Position numbers and translations under genes: made by a program. The notes beneath the pieces were generated by a model. That model ran no database searches, was not told the origin of the DNA, and saw only the letters and a list, made by a program, of their open reading frames with translations. Shown piece by piece: positions 14,857 through 23,237 of a stretch of DNA of 64,000 bases (the stretch's first letter is position 1; each line of letters opens with the position of its first letter). This stretch comes from Enterocloster bolteae (GTDB lineage: Bacteria > Bacillota > Clostridia > Lachnospirales > Lachnospiraceae), in contig NZ_CP022464.2 in the NCBI RefSeq assembly GCF_002234575.2, positions 1,364,001-1,428,000 on the forward strand. Reading direction: 5' to 3'.

Positions 14857-15153
14857 AATGATAATTATGGTAAGATACTCTGGACGGGAAGCAGCTTTTT
14901 TACCACCCCAGAGGATGTCCCGGATTGTAGCAATTACAGAGTATTGATATTCCATAATAGCATCGGCGCCCATTCGGTATGGCGTGATTCAATCTTGACT
15001 TTCACGTATTTGGCTAATAGCGACCTTTACATAGATACCTTCTCAGTAATCCGGAATGGCAATACGATCCGGCTTACGAATAATACAAGATACTGTGCTG
15101 GCACAATCTCAACATCTGACATTCCGATAACTAAAATTATTGGGATTATCTAA
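14842..15153 (+). CDS. Silent alternative fibre tip C
   Basis: From the crossover (G-H-Y-T-K) to the TAA at 15151-15153 it adds 101 residues, giving a 349-residue fibre. The tip is beta-like and rich in Asn, Thr, Tyr and Ser ('TFSVIRNGNTIRLTNNTRYCAG'). The same frame is open further upstream to a TTG at 14767 preceded by GGGAGG. A separate 128-residue product with a hydrophobic N-terminus is thus formally possible, but the upstream part looks like chance coding. Its site is the most divergent of the six. Confidence 0.7.
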   Translation, partial: GHYTKNDNYGKILWTGSSFFTTPEDVPDCSNYRVLIFHNSIGAHSVWRDSILTFTYLANSDLYIDTFSVIRNGNTIRLTNNTRYCAGTISTSDIPITKIIGII

Positions 15154-15173
15154 TGGATATCAGAAGTTAGCGC

Positions 15174-15359
15174 TTAATCCAGTCTTGTCCAACCTGGGAG
15201 CGCACAGACAGCGGTACCATCTACCAGTATATAGATATAATAATTTCCATAGGAGTCCGTACCCCATTTTACACTAACAGTATTGCTATCGTATTTTCCA
15301 CCCATATCAGTCTGATCACGATATATGGTTGCTTTTTTATCTATCTTGGTATTGAACAC
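15174..15359 (-). CDS. Silent alternative fibre tip D
   Basis: The minus-strand frame starts at the crossover (V-F-N-T-K) and adds 59 residues, the shortest tip (307-residue fibre). It contains 'DTDMGG'-like polar loops and the strands 'GNYYIYILVDGTAVCALPGW'. Its end faces the end of tip C, 20 bp away. No start signal of its own is present. The short length might mean a compact tip or a truncated one. Confidence 0.7.
   Translation of the reverse strand: MFNTKIDKKATIYRDQTDMGGKYDSNTVSVKWGTDSYGNYYIYILVDGTAVCALPGWTRLD
15345..15359 (-). repeat. Recombination site D
   Basis: On the minus strand it reads GTG-TTC-AAT-ACC-AAG, followed by AT as at site A. It is inverted relative to site C. Confidence 0.8.
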
Positions 15360-15408
15360 ACTACGGAAAATGTATAAAACTGAATTTTGCCTGAATAATC
15401 ATACTAAT

Positions 15409-15423
15409 GGGCGCAATACCAAA
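15409..15423 (+). repeat. Recombination site E
   Basis: GGG-CGC-AAT-ACC-AAA, preceded by CTAAT. The core and codon phase are as in the other sites. Confidence 0.75.
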
Positions 15424-15909
15424 ACTATCAACTTGGATTACAGTTCTCGCCCAGAGGTGAATTCCGTCACCACTGCTGTGCAGATGATGTGGGATAAGCT
15501 GTATCCGTCAACATTATATTTATTTAATCATGGTATCATAGAAGGTATCCCTGTATCGCCTATATACAGACAATCCAATGCGTTTGTTAATGTAAATAAC
15601 GAATCAATATCTGCCGGAAACACGCAGGAGACAGTCTGCCATTTTGCAGCGGGTATAGGCAATGCAATAGACATAACTGGTTTTTCGAAACTAATTTTTG
15701 AGACAAGTGGCTCAAAATTGTTAAGTATCGGTATCGGAAGAAATCCGGTACCAACATATGATAGAGCTAATTTTGTAGTAAGCGCAGACGGTACTGGGAC
15801 TATTGAGTTAGATGTCCGCGATTATTTAGGATACTATTATATTGGATTCCGTGATGGAAATATTAATATTAACAGGTCGGAAATTCATGAGGTGTTTTTA
15901 ATCCCATGA
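15409..15909 (+). CDS. Silent alternative fibre tip E
   Basis: From the crossover (G-R-N-T-K) it runs 164 residues beyond the junction, the longest tip (412-residue fibre). The first 45 residues look like extra stalk. The rest is a beta-sandwich-like domain ('TGFSKLIFETSGSKLLSIGIGR', 'GTGTIELDVRDYLGYYYIGF') resembling carbohydrate-binding or fibre-head folds. The frame is open upstream of the site by chance, without a ribosome site. Sites D and E are back to back with 49 bp between them. Confidence 0.75.
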   Translation, partial: GRNTKTINLDYSSRPEVNSVTTAVQMMWDKLYPSTLYLFNHGIIEGIPVSPIYRQSNAFVNVNNESISAGNTQETVCHFAAGIGNAIDITGFSKLIFETSGSKLLSIGIGRNPVPTYDRANFVVSADGTGTIELDVRDYLGYYYIGFRDGNININRSEIHEVFLIP

Positions 15910-15933
15910 GTACCAATAAATTACACAAAATAA

Positions 15934-16257
15934 TCATTTTACTGTATAAGCGATTGTTGCCTCAACCCTTACGCGGGTAATTGCGGAATCCAGGTATATA
16001 TATCCGTCCGGTTTAACAATACTGGTACCGAGTGCAACAGCACTTGATGAATCCATATATACAGCCGTCCCCACTTTGTTAGTGGTAGGTTTAAAATCGT
16101 CTGGTAAAGCAACTGCATTCATGGCCTTTCCCGTTGGCACGGCGGTATTATGCCAAAAGGTTATAATAACCACATTGTTAATCCGTACAGCCTGACCGCT
16201 GGTGATGCCATATGCGGACAGGTCCAGCTCCACGCAAGCAATCTTGGTATTATACAC
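15934..16257 (-). CDS. Silent alternative fibre tip F
   Basis: The minus-strand frame begins at the crossover (V-Y-N-T-K-I) and adds 105 residues (353-residue fibre). It has features of the knob domains common in gut phage fibres: 'TSGQAVRINNVVIITFWHNT', 'GTAVYMDSSSAVALGTSIVKPDGYIYL' and a final 'VEATIAYTVK' strand. It ends 24 bp from the end of tip E, pointing at it. It is the outermost cassette, and a terminator follows just beyond its site. Confidence 0.8.
   Translation of the reverse strand: MYNTKIACVELDLSAYGITSGQAVRINNVVIITFWHNTAVPTGKAMNAVALPDDFKPTTNKVGTAVYMDSSSAVALGTSIVKPDGYIYLDSAITRVRVEATIAYTVK
16243..16257 (-). repeat. Recombination site F
   Basis: On the minus strand it reads GTG-TAT-AAT-ACC-AAG, followed by ATT exactly as at site A and preceded by TTAAT as at site A. 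Confidence 0.8.
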
Positions 16258-16275
16258 ATTAATTACGAAAAATTC

Positions 16276-16295
16276 AGGCCCGCACGGGCCTTTTA
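16276..16295 (+). terminator. Intrinsic terminator at the right edge of the array
   Basis: The stem AGGCCC/GGGCCT with loop GCAC is followed by TTTTATTAT. It lies outside site F, so it stays in place whichever way the cassettes are turned. It would stop transcripts leaving the array before the holin gene. Confidence 0.75.
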
Positions 16296-16330
16296 TTATA
16301 GATAAATATGCAAATCAAGGAGGAAAAAGT

Positions 16331-16669
16331 ATGGATGTAAGTACAATCATGCAGTATGTATCGTATTTGTTGAATGCTATTGGGCTAATGGCATTCCTGG
16401 TGTCAGTCATCACTCAGGTTATTAAATCCTGGCCAGGCCTGGACAAGCTACCTACACAGGCGGTAGTCATTGTGTTATCTTTGGTACTTTGCCCAGCTGT
16501 CTTTATTGCACTGATGGCGTGGATTCACCACCCCATTAATTGGTATACTGTATTTGCTTGTGTAATTATGGCATTTATCGTAGCATTGGTGGCAATGGAC
16601 GGATGGGAACGGGTGTCGGAGATATGGAAACGGACCAAAACGCCAAAAACAACGTATCCAGGTAATTAG
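16331..16669 (+). CDS. Putative holin
   Basis: The product has 112 residues from the ATG at 16331 (AAGGAGGAAAAAG upstream). Three hydrophobic segments at about residues 10-30, 42-64 and 70-90 are followed by a charged C-terminal tail (KRTKTPKTTYPGN). It has no recognisable family motif, but size, topology and position just before the endolysin fit a holin that opens the inner membrane at lysis. It has its own transcription unit after the terminator at 16276. Confidence 0.72.
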   Translation: MDVSTIMQYVSYLLNAIGLMAFLVSVITQVIKSWPGLDKLPTQAVVIVLSLVLCPAVFIALMAWIHHPINWYTVFACVIMAFIVALVAMDGWERVSEIWKRTKTPKTTYPGN

Positions 16670-16683
16670 AATGGAGGTATACG

Positions 16684-17457
16684 ATGAGTAAAACATCAGT
16701 AGGGCTAGTAGAACACTGTAAAAGTAAGCTTAGAACCCCATACGTCTACGGAGCCAAGGGTGAGGTCCTTACCCAGGCCATCCTGGACCGCCTGGCCCGA
16801 GAGAACCCAGGAACATACACATCCACCTATAGGGCCAAGGCAGCCAAGTACATAGGCCAGCGCTGCACGGACTGTTCCGGCCTCATCAGCTGGTACACGG
16901 GTATCCTACGCGGCAGCTACAACTACCACGACACAGCCGTGGAGCGGATAGGTGTTGACCATCTGGACGAGTCCATGGTCGGTTGGGCGCTCTGGAAGCC
17001 GGGCCACATCGGGGTGTATATCGGGGATGGATGGTGCATAGAGGCCAAGGGCATTAACTACGGCACCATCAAGTCCAGAGTGGCGGCCATACCCTGGCAG
17101 AAGGTCCTCAAGCTCTGCGACATCGACTATACCCCGGTCCCAGTGACATACACTCAGGGCTTCCGGCCGGCCGCAGACGGCCAGCGCTGGTGGTATCAGT
17201 TTACAGACGGCAGCTATGCGGCTAATGGCTGGTACTGGCTCCGGGAGGCAACGGACGGTACCTGCGGCTGGTATCTGTTTGACAGCGAGGGCTACATGCT
17301 GACCGGCTACCAGGTGGACCCTGCCGGTGAGGCATTTTTACTCTGTCCAGTCAAGGGCAGCGACGAGGGCAAGTGCATGATTACAGATGCCAGGGGAGCG
17401 CTCCGGATTGCGGAGGAGTACGACATGGCAAATCGTCGGTATGTGTTTAATTGGTAG
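16684..17457 (+). CDS. Endolysin: NlpC/P60-like peptidase with wall-binding repeats
   Basis: The product has 257 residues. The N-terminal domain has the NlpC/P60-type triad C64 (CTDCSG), H108 (KPGHIGVYIG) and E120 (GWCIEAKG), which would cut peptide links in peptidoglycan. Residues about 160-215 contain two aromatic, glycine-rich repeats (RWWYQFTDGSYAANGWYWL and GWYLFDSEGYMLTGYQ) of the choline/cell-wall-binding type. There is no signal peptide, so export depends on the holin just upstream. Codon use here is richer in C-ending codons than in the fibre tips. Confidence 0.88.
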   Translation: MSKTSVGLVEHCKSKLRTPYVYGAKGEVLTQAILDRLARENPGTYTSTYRAKAAKYIGQRCTDCSGLISWYTGILRGSYNYHDTAVERIGVDHLDESMVGWALWKPGHIGVYIGDGWCIEAKGINYGTIKSRVAAIPWQKVLKLCDIDYTPVPVTYTQGFRPAADGQRWWYQFTDGSYAANGWYWLREATDGTCGWYLFDSEGYMLTGYQVDPAGEAFLLCPVKGSDEGKCMITDARGALRIAEEYDMANRRYVFNW

Positions 17458-17510
17458 GGAACAATAGATATTTAGACATCCGTCCGATTACCCCTTAGAA
17501 AGGACGATGG

Positions 17511-18266
17511 ATGAATAGTTTTATTGGATGGATTGGTGGAAAGAGGTTATTACGCAAGGAGATTCTAGGCTGTTTTCCTGAGGATGTCGGACGTTACATC
17601 GAGGTTTTTGGCGGGGCCGGCTGGGTGCTCTTTGCAAAAGAGAAGCAAGCCGGTCAGATGGAAGTGTACAATGACCGGGATGGAAATTTAGTCAATCTGT
17701 ATCGCTGCATTAAATATCATTGCAGTGCCCTACAGGAGGAGTTGCAGTGGCTTTTACCCTCCCGCGAGCAATTTTATGACTATAGAGCGCAGATGGATAT
17801 GAGGGGATTGACAGATATTCAAAAAGCTGCACGTTTTTTTTATTTGTTAAAAATAAGCTTCGGGAGCGATTACCGTACATTCGCAACTTCATCTAAAAGC
17901 ATAGAGAATGCGATAGATTATCTGGTGAAAGTCCAAAAGAGGCTTCAGGGTGTGGTGATAGAGAACAAGGATTTTGAGAATCTGATAGGTGTCTATGACC
18001 GGAAGGATGCTCTGTTTTATCTGGATCCGCCTTATGTAGGGACGGAGACTTATTATAATGTCACATTTACTATGGAGGACCATCAACGTTTAGCGGAGAT
18101 ACTGAAAAATATCAAAGGAAAATTTATTCTTTCCTATAATGATATACCTATGATTCGTGAATTGTATTCTCAATATCCCTGTAAAGAGGTTGTCCGAAAC
18201 AGCACGCTGGCGGGAGATTCGAATAAACCTGCTGCTTATAGAGAACTAATCATAACGAATTTCTGA
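17511..18266 (+). CDS. Orphan DNA adenine methyltransferase (Dam/D12 class)
   Basis: The product has 251 residues. The AdoMet-binding motif FGGAG is at residues 33-37, the catalytic motif DPPY at 172-175 (YLDPPYVGTETYY), and the N-terminal 'FIGWIGGKRLL' is typical of the D12 class. It modifies the N6 of adenine; GATC is the usual target of this class, but that is not shown here. No restriction gene is adjacent. Phage orphan enzymes of this kind protect phage DNA or influence gene control. It follows the endolysin after 53 bp. Confidence 0.88.
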   Translation: MNSFIGWIGGKRLLRKEILGCFPEDVGRYIEVFGGAGWVLFAKEKQAGQMEVYNDRDGNLVNLYRCIKYHCSALQEELQWLLPSREQFYDYRAQMDMRGLTDIQKAARFFYLLKISFGSDYRTFATSSKSIENAIDYLVKVQKRLQGVVIENKDFENLIGVYDRKDALFYLDPPYVGTETYYNVTFTMEDHQRLAEILKNIKGKFILSYNDIPMIRELYSQYPCKEVVRNSTLAGDSNKPAAYRELIITNF

Positions 18267-18351
18267 AAAACATAACGATATTCGCTATAATATAACAAAA
18301 CGAAAAAAAGGCCTGGCATAAGCGGTAGAATCATCCCTAAGGGGTGATTGG

Positions 18352-18564
18352 ATGGTCAAGATTCATTTATCAAGGCTCCTGGGTGAAAAACGTTGGAGCC
18401 AAGCAAAATTGGCGAGAATAACAGGCATAAGAGCGTCAACAATCAATGACATTTATAACGAATTTTCAGAACGTATCAGCCTGGAGCATCTTAACCGAAT
18501 TTGCAGGGCCTTAGACTGTGATATTTCAGACATATTGGAATACATACCAGATGAGCCAAGATAA
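18352..18564 (+). CDS. Small Cro/XRE-type DNA-binding protein
   Basis: The product has 70 residues and is almost entirely a helix-turn-helix domain (residues 5-62). The turn region 'SQAKLARITGIRASTINDIYN' is typical of the YozG/Cro-like group of very short XRE proteins, which end 'CDISDILEYIPDE'. GGGGTGATTGG lies before the ATG. Possible roles are a late or lysogeny regulator, or a fibre/recombinase regulator. No operator can be assigned. It is the last gene with phage character. Confidence 0.82.
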   Translation: MVKIHLSRLLGEKRWSQAKLARITGIRASTINDIYNEFSERISLEHLNRICRALDCDISDILEYIPDEPR

Positions 18565-18573
18565 TGAAGAAGT

Positions 18574-18620
18574 AAAAAGGCATTTGAAGGGAAAAAAAAT
18601 ACCTTTCAAATGCCTTTTTA
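18574..18620 (+). terminator. Intrinsic terminator at the end of the prophage module
   Basis: Arms of about 15 bp, AAAAAGGCATTTGAA and TTCAAATGCCTTTTT, surround an A-rich loop. The stem ends in a T run, and on the other strand it starts with an A run, so it can work in both directions. Confidence 0.85.
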
Positions 18621-18792
18621 TATTTTCATTAATTCTATAAAAGTAATTAATTTTTGGAATTTATGTGAAAATATTTTGGGTTTTACGCGAAAAGCTACAC
18701 CGGTCTTTATGAATCACTTGCAGAAATTAATATTGTACCGTGTTGACCAAATGCCGAAGACGCAAAAATGCATCTTAAAAGAGTGGAAAATT

Positions 18793-21651
18793 ATGAATGC
18801 AGAACTTGTAAAGATAGAATTAAAAGTAAATGGCAAAAAAGTTTGTAAATATGTTGCTCCGTCAATGAGACTTGCGGATTTTTTGAGAGAAGAGCTTCAT
18901 TTGATTGGAACAAAAAAGGGCTGCAATGCAGGAGAGTGCGGAACTTGTTCTGTTTTGATTAACGGCGTACTGAAAAAGAGCTGTATGATACCGGTTATCA
19001 AAGCCAATCACTGTGAGATTCTGACCATAGAAGGCATTGGAACTGACGGGTTGAGTATTATACAAAGATGTTTCATAAAAGCCGGGGCTGTTCAATGCGG
19101 TTATTGTACTCCGGGTATGATTATGGCAGCGACAACCATATTAAAAGAAAACAGGCATCCTGATAAAGTCGAAATTAGAAGACGTCTCGGCGGAAATATA
19201 TGCAGATGCACAGGCTACGTCAAAATAGTTGAAGCCATAGAATTGGCACGGGATATCCTGAATCATGACCAAAGCGCTGATTGTCTGGATTCCATTGTTC
19301 CGGATACAGGCAAAATCATCGGTTCACGGATAGAGAGAGTGGACGCCAAGGGGAAGGCTGCGGGCGCACTGGAATATGCGGCCGACATGACGATGCCCAG
19401 AATGCTTCATGTCCACCTTGTCAGAAGCCGGGAGGTTCATGCTGAGATACTGAAGATTGATTATGAAAAGGCACTTACGATGCCGGGGGTTGAAACGGTT
19501 ATTACCAGTAAAGATGTGCCGGGCGAAGATGGGTTTGGCGTCTACTATCATGATCAGCCCGTTCTGGCAAAGGGTAAAATCCGTTTTTATGGAGAACCGG
19601 TTGCAGCTATTGTAGCTGAAACGTTAGAAGAGGCGGAAGAAGCTGAAAAATTAATTGAGATTACATACAGGAAGCTTCCTGTTGTCTCTGGTATTGCCGA
19701 TGCAATTGGCTGTAAATCAGTGGTTCATGATGATTACCCGGACAACGTGGTTTCTTTCACATCTGTTATAAAAGGCGATGTTGAAAACGGTTTTAGAAAC
19801 AGCGATATTATTGTTGAACAGGATTATTCTACACAATGTGTGGATCATGCCTATCTTGAAACGGAAGCAGGTCTTGCGTATTGCGATCCTGACGGAGTAT
19901 TGGTGGTAAAATCATGTGATCAGGATATCACTCATCACCGCATGCTTTTGGCGAAAATTCTTGACATGCCCATCAATAAAATCAGGGTTATCATGACGCC
20001 TGTGGGCGGCGGCTTTGGCGGCAAGGAGGATATGATTTATCAGGGTATTTTAGCCATTGCCGCGCTTAAAACAAAACGGCCTGTAAAGCTGGTCTTTTCC
20101 AGAAATGATTCCATGATTGGAAGCTGTAAACGTCATCCTGTTTTAGTTCACCATAAAATCGGATTGAGGAAAGACGGCAAAATACAAGCAGTTGAAATAG
20201 ATTTAAAATCAGATGGGGGAGCCTATTGTTTTTCCACAAAAGGAACAGTGGCTAAATCAGCCATATTGGGAGCGGGACCTTACGAAATAGAGAACGTCAG
20301 GGTTATCTCAAAAGGTTACTATACAAACAATACGCCTTCCGGGGCAATGAGAACGTTCGGAATCTTACAGCCGACCTTTGCAATCGAATCAACGATGGAT
20401 ATCTGCTCTGAACGTTTGGGAATTGATCCAATTGAACTGCGTTTAATAAACGGAGTAAGGGACGGAGCTGTTACCCATACCGGGCAGGTACTGGGGAGTG
20501 TGAGCTATTGTGAAACGCTGAAGCAATGTGCACGGATGGCCGCATGGGAACCGGGGCCGTCTAATGTAAGAGGCCGGGTGAGAAAAGATGTAAAGGGCAG
20601 CCAGACTGTACAGCCTTACATACCAGGCAGTGAGTTCAAGGCACCTGCTGCTGTTGAACTTTGTAAAGCAAGATTTAAATACGGGCGCGGTGTCGGAACC
20701 GGGTGGTACGGAATAGGACGCTGCGCAACGGTTGATAAGGCCGGAGCATTTGTCGAAATTGACGACGGCGGCACTGCTATGATATTAACCGGTGTTACTG
20801 AGATTGGCGAAGGTATTCTGACCGTTTTAACACAGATTGCGGCGGATGAACTTGGAATGTATCCGGAAGATATTACCATCGGGGATAACGATACAGCAAG
20901 ATCTCCTGAAGCCGCCCATGCCGGTGCCAGCAGACAGTCGTATATGATTGGCAATGCGGTATTAAATGCATGCAGGGATGTAAAAGAGAAATTTATAAGG
21001 GAAATTGCAGCCTACTGGAATGTTGATTCTTCCTCAATCTGTATGAGGAACAGAAGAATTTTTGTGCAGGGCCACTCCCGTTATGATTTTTCTCTTAAAG
21101 AGGCCGTTGATATTTGTAAAAAGGTTAGGGGCTATGTTCCTTTGGGTTCAGGCACGTATACAGCTCATCATGAAGCCTTGGATCCGGTGAGCGGAGAAGG
21201 CAATCCCTGGCAGGCGTATGTGTTTGGAAGCCAGATTGCGGAGGTTGCCGTTGATACGTTTACAGGAGAGGTTCATGTTCTTGGCATCTGGGCTTCCCAT
21301 GATGTTGGAAGAGCAATCAATCCTCAGGGGATTGAAGGGCAGATCGAAGGCGGCGCTGTTCAGAGCATAGGACAGGCTATTATGGAAAATTTTGTATTAT
21401 CTGAAGGTGTGCCTGTAAACAGGAACTTTGCAAAATATATTCTTCCTACCAGCGTGGATGTGCCGATGTTTTGCACCAGTCTGGTTGAAAACAGGGATCC
21501 TTTTAGTCCCCTTGGCGCAAAGGGAATTGGAGAGCCGGCTCCTCTGCCCACAATACCGGCAATTGTGAATGCCATTTATGATGCCGTGGGGGTACGGGTC
21601 ACTTCACTTCCGGCTACACCGGAAAAGATCTTAAATGAAATGTCTGAATAA
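18793..21651 (+). CDS. Fused [2Fe-2S]/molybdopterin hydroxylase (xanthine dehydrogenase family)
   Basis: The product has 952 residues from the ATG at 18793; the frame is open to 18610 but the extra part has no family character. Residues 1-160 are a two-cluster ferredoxin-like domain: C44, C49, C52, C64 and C102, C105, C137, C139. Residues 165-950 are the Mo-cofactor domain, with GGGFGGKED, a changed substrate-loop motif (MRTFG where MRGFG is usual) and the C-terminal GAKGIGEPAPLP carrying the catalytic Glu. There is no FAD domain, as in E. coli XdhD. The electron acceptor and substrate are unknown; purines or other N-heterocycles are usual for the family. No Mo-cofactor insertion gene (xdhC type) is adjacent. 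Confidence 0.88.
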   Translation: MNAELVKIELKVNGKKVCKYVAPSMRLADFLREELHLIGTKKGCNAGECGTCSVLINGVLKKSCMIPVIKANHCEILTIEGIGTDGLSIIQRCFIKAGAVQCGYCTPGMIMAATTILKENRHPDKVEIRRRLGGNICRCTGYVKIVEAIELARDILNHDQSADCLDSIVPDTGKIIGSRIERVDAKGKAAGALEYAADMTMPRMLHVHLVRSREVHAEILKIDYEKALTMPGVETVITSKDVPGEDGFGVYYHDQPVLAKGKIRFYGEPVAAIVAETLEEAEEAEKLIEITYRKLPVVSGIADAIGCKSVVHDDYPDNVVSFTSVIKGDVENGFRNSDIIVEQDYSTQCVDHAYLETEAGLAYCDPDGVLVVKSCDQDITHHRMLLAKILDMPINKIRVIMTPVGGGFGGKEDMIYQGILAIAALKTKRPVKLVFSRNDSMIGSCKRHPVLVHHKIGLRKDGKIQAVEIDLKSDGGAYCFSTKGTVAKSAILGAGPYEIENVRVISKGYYTNNTPSGAMRTFGILQPTFAIESTMDICSERLGIDPIELRLINGVRDGAVTHTGQVLGSVSYCETLKQCARMAAWEPGPSNVRGRVRKDVKGSQTVQPYIPGSEFKAPAAVELCKARFKYGRGVGTGWYGIGRCATVDKAGAFVEIDDGGTAMILTGVTEIGEGILTVLTQIAADELGMYPEDITIGDNDTARSPEAAHAGASRQSYMIGNAVLNACRDVKEKFIREIAAYWNVDSSSICMRNRRIFVQGHSRYDFSLKEAVDICKKVRGYVPLGSGTYTAHHEALDPVSGEGNPWQAYVFGSQIAEVAVDTFTGEVHVLGIWASHDVGRAINPQGIEGQIEGGAVQSIGQAIMENFVLSEGVPVNRNFAKYILPTSVDVPMFCTSLVENRDPFSPLGAKGIGEPAPLPTIPAIVNAIYDAVGVRVTSLPATPEKILNEMSE

Positions 21652-21708
21652 TCATCTTCGTTTCTCACCGCGCAGTCAGATTATCAGATAAAATGGAGAA
21701 AATTGATT

Positions 21709-23193
21709 ATGAGTAATATAAATAATGTATCGGGTACATCGGGTGGTTTATCAGTAAATGCAAAAAGATGGATTTATATATGTATTAGCCTTATTGTGTT
21801 GGTATTTATTAAGAATGTCAGCTTTCCGGCATCAATTGCTACGATAAAAGATGCAACGCTGACACCGGAAGGACAGAATGCACTGGCTGTTTTGATTTTT
21901 GCCCTTCTGCTCTGGATAACAGAAGCGATTCCGTTCCACTTTACAGGTCTGCTGGCAATGGCGCTGTTGGCCCTGTTCGGTGTCGATTCCTTTGGAGGCA
22001 TTGTTAAAACCGGTTTTGGCAACATTAATGTTATATTCTTTATCGGCGTATTTATCTTAAGTGCGTTCATCAATAAATCAGGGCTTGGAAAAAGGCTTGT
22101 TAATGTATGCCTTTCAATCACCGGAAACAGCACTAAATATGTTATATTAGGCTTCCTGGTGGTGGGCGTGCTGTTGTCAATGTGGATTTCCAACATGGCT
22201 GTTGCTGCCATGCTTATGCCGCTGGCCAAGTCTCTTCTGGATGAGGAGGGATTAAAGCCGCTGGAAAGCAACTTCGGTAAGGCACTGCTCATTTCTGTGG
22301 CCTGGGGCAGCTTAATCGGCGGATTTGGAACTCCTGCAGGAAACGGCCCAAATCCATTGGCCATTGGCTTTATGAAGGATATGGCCGGAATTGATGTTTC
22401 ATTTCTGGACTGGATGATATACGGGGTTCCGATTTCACTGATTCATATTCCCATTGCATGGGGGCTGCTCTTATTGGCATTCAAGCCTGAAATGAAGTAT
22501 CTTAAAAGGACAAATCAGGAGATTAGGAATGAATTCAAAAATCAGCCCAGGCTATCCCGGGATGAAAAGGTTACTTTAATTCTTTTTGTTGCAACGGTTG
22601 CGCTATGGGTGTTTTCCTCACAGCTTTCAGATCTGTTGGGCGTTGATATTCCAATTGCTTTGCCGGTTATTTTAACCACAATGCTGTTTTTCTTCCCGGG
22701 TGTCAGCAAAACGAAATATAAAGAAATAGAAAAGGAAATGTCCTGGAGCAGTATCATTTTAGTACTTTCCGGCGTATCCCTGGGAATGGTGCTCTACCAG
22801 ACAGGAGTTGCAAACTGGATCGCGCTGGGGCTGTTAGGAAATCTGGGCGGATTAAGCCCCATTCTGATGATTTTTGTGGTGGTATTAAGTGTATCGCTGA
22901 TGAATATTACGCTTTCCAGCGCCACGGTATCTGCAAGTATTGTTATTCCTATTATTATAGAGCTGTCTATTAATCTTGGGATATCCACGTTGGCCATAGC
23001 ATTTCCGGCGGCATTGGCATCTTCACTGGCGTTTATTTTAATTACATCTACTCCGACAAACGTAATTGCATATTCAGCGGGGTATTTTTCAATCAAAGAT
23101 TTTGCAAAGGCAGGAGTCCTGATGTCGATTGTGTCCTGTGTAATCGTGGCTGTCGTTATGTACGGCGTTGGACTGTTAACAGGATTGTACTAA
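21709..23193 (+). CDS. DASS (SLC13) family anion permease
   Basis: The product has 494 residues; the ATG at 21709 is 8 bases after GGAGAA. About 11-12 membrane segments are visible. Family motifs include 'LLLWITEAIPFHFTGLLAM' near residue 70 and a late 'ALASSLAFILITSTPTNVIAYSAGYFS' segment, like the SNT/TPTN signature of the divalent anion:Na+ symporters. These import dicarboxylates or similar acids. It sits 57 bp after the molybdenum hydroxylase and probably brings in the substrate of this pathway. Confidence 0.87.
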   Translation: MSNINNVSGTSGGLSVNAKRWIYICISLIVLVFIKNVSFPASIATIKDATLTPEGQNALAVLIFALLLWITEAIPFHFTGLLAMALLALFGVDSFGGIVKTGFGNINVIFFIGVFILSAFINKSGLGKRLVNVCLSITGNSTKYVILGFLVVGVLLSMWISNMAVAAMLMPLAKSLLDEEGLKPLESNFGKALLISVAWGSLIGGFGTPAGNGPNPLAIGFMKDMAGIDVSFLDWMIYGVPISLIHIPIAWGLLLLAFKPEMKYLKRTNQEIRNEFKNQPRLSRDEKVTLILFVATVALWVFSSQLSDLLGVDIPIALPVILTTMLFFFPGVSKTKYKEIEKEMSWSSIILVLSGVSLGMVLYQTGVANWIALGLLGNLGGLSPILMIFVVVLSVSLMNITLSSATVSASIVIPIIIELSINLGISTLAIAFPAALASSLAFILITSTPTNVIAYSAGYFSIKDFAKAGVLMSIVSCVIVAVVMYGVGLLTGLY

Positions 23194-23237
23194 GAAGCAG
23201 AAGGCAATCTGGTTATGGCGAAAGGAGGAAAGGGAAC

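Larger units (their letters stand above)
12979..16257. other. Shufflon-like invertible array of six alternative fibre tips with its own recombinase
   Basis: Six open 3' gene ends lie on alternating strands: A(+), B(-), then the recombinase gene, then C(+), D(-), E(+), F(-). They form three convergent pairs A/B, C/D and E/F. Each begins with a related 15-base sequence in the same codon phase, and only A is joined to the fibre stem. The other five have no convincing start of their own (C has a weak TTG option). Predicted complete fibres are A 338, B 364, C 349, D 307, E 412 and F 353 residues. The layout is that of the R64 shufflon, but built into a phage fibre gene. Function is inferred from structure; the sequence shows only one state. 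Confidence 0.85.

Noticed and set aside
12979..16257. A diversity-generating retroelement acting on the fibre tip
   Set aside because: There is no reverse transcriptase and no near-identical template/variable repeat pair. The tips differ completely and are on both strands.
17511..18266. A restriction-modification system
   Set aside because: Only the methyltransferase is present. No endonuclease gene is seen on either side.
18620..18792. A right attachment site of the prophage
   Set aside because: The change from phage to metabolic genes happens here, but there is no tRNA gene and no second copy of any sequence in the window to compare with, so no att site can be named.
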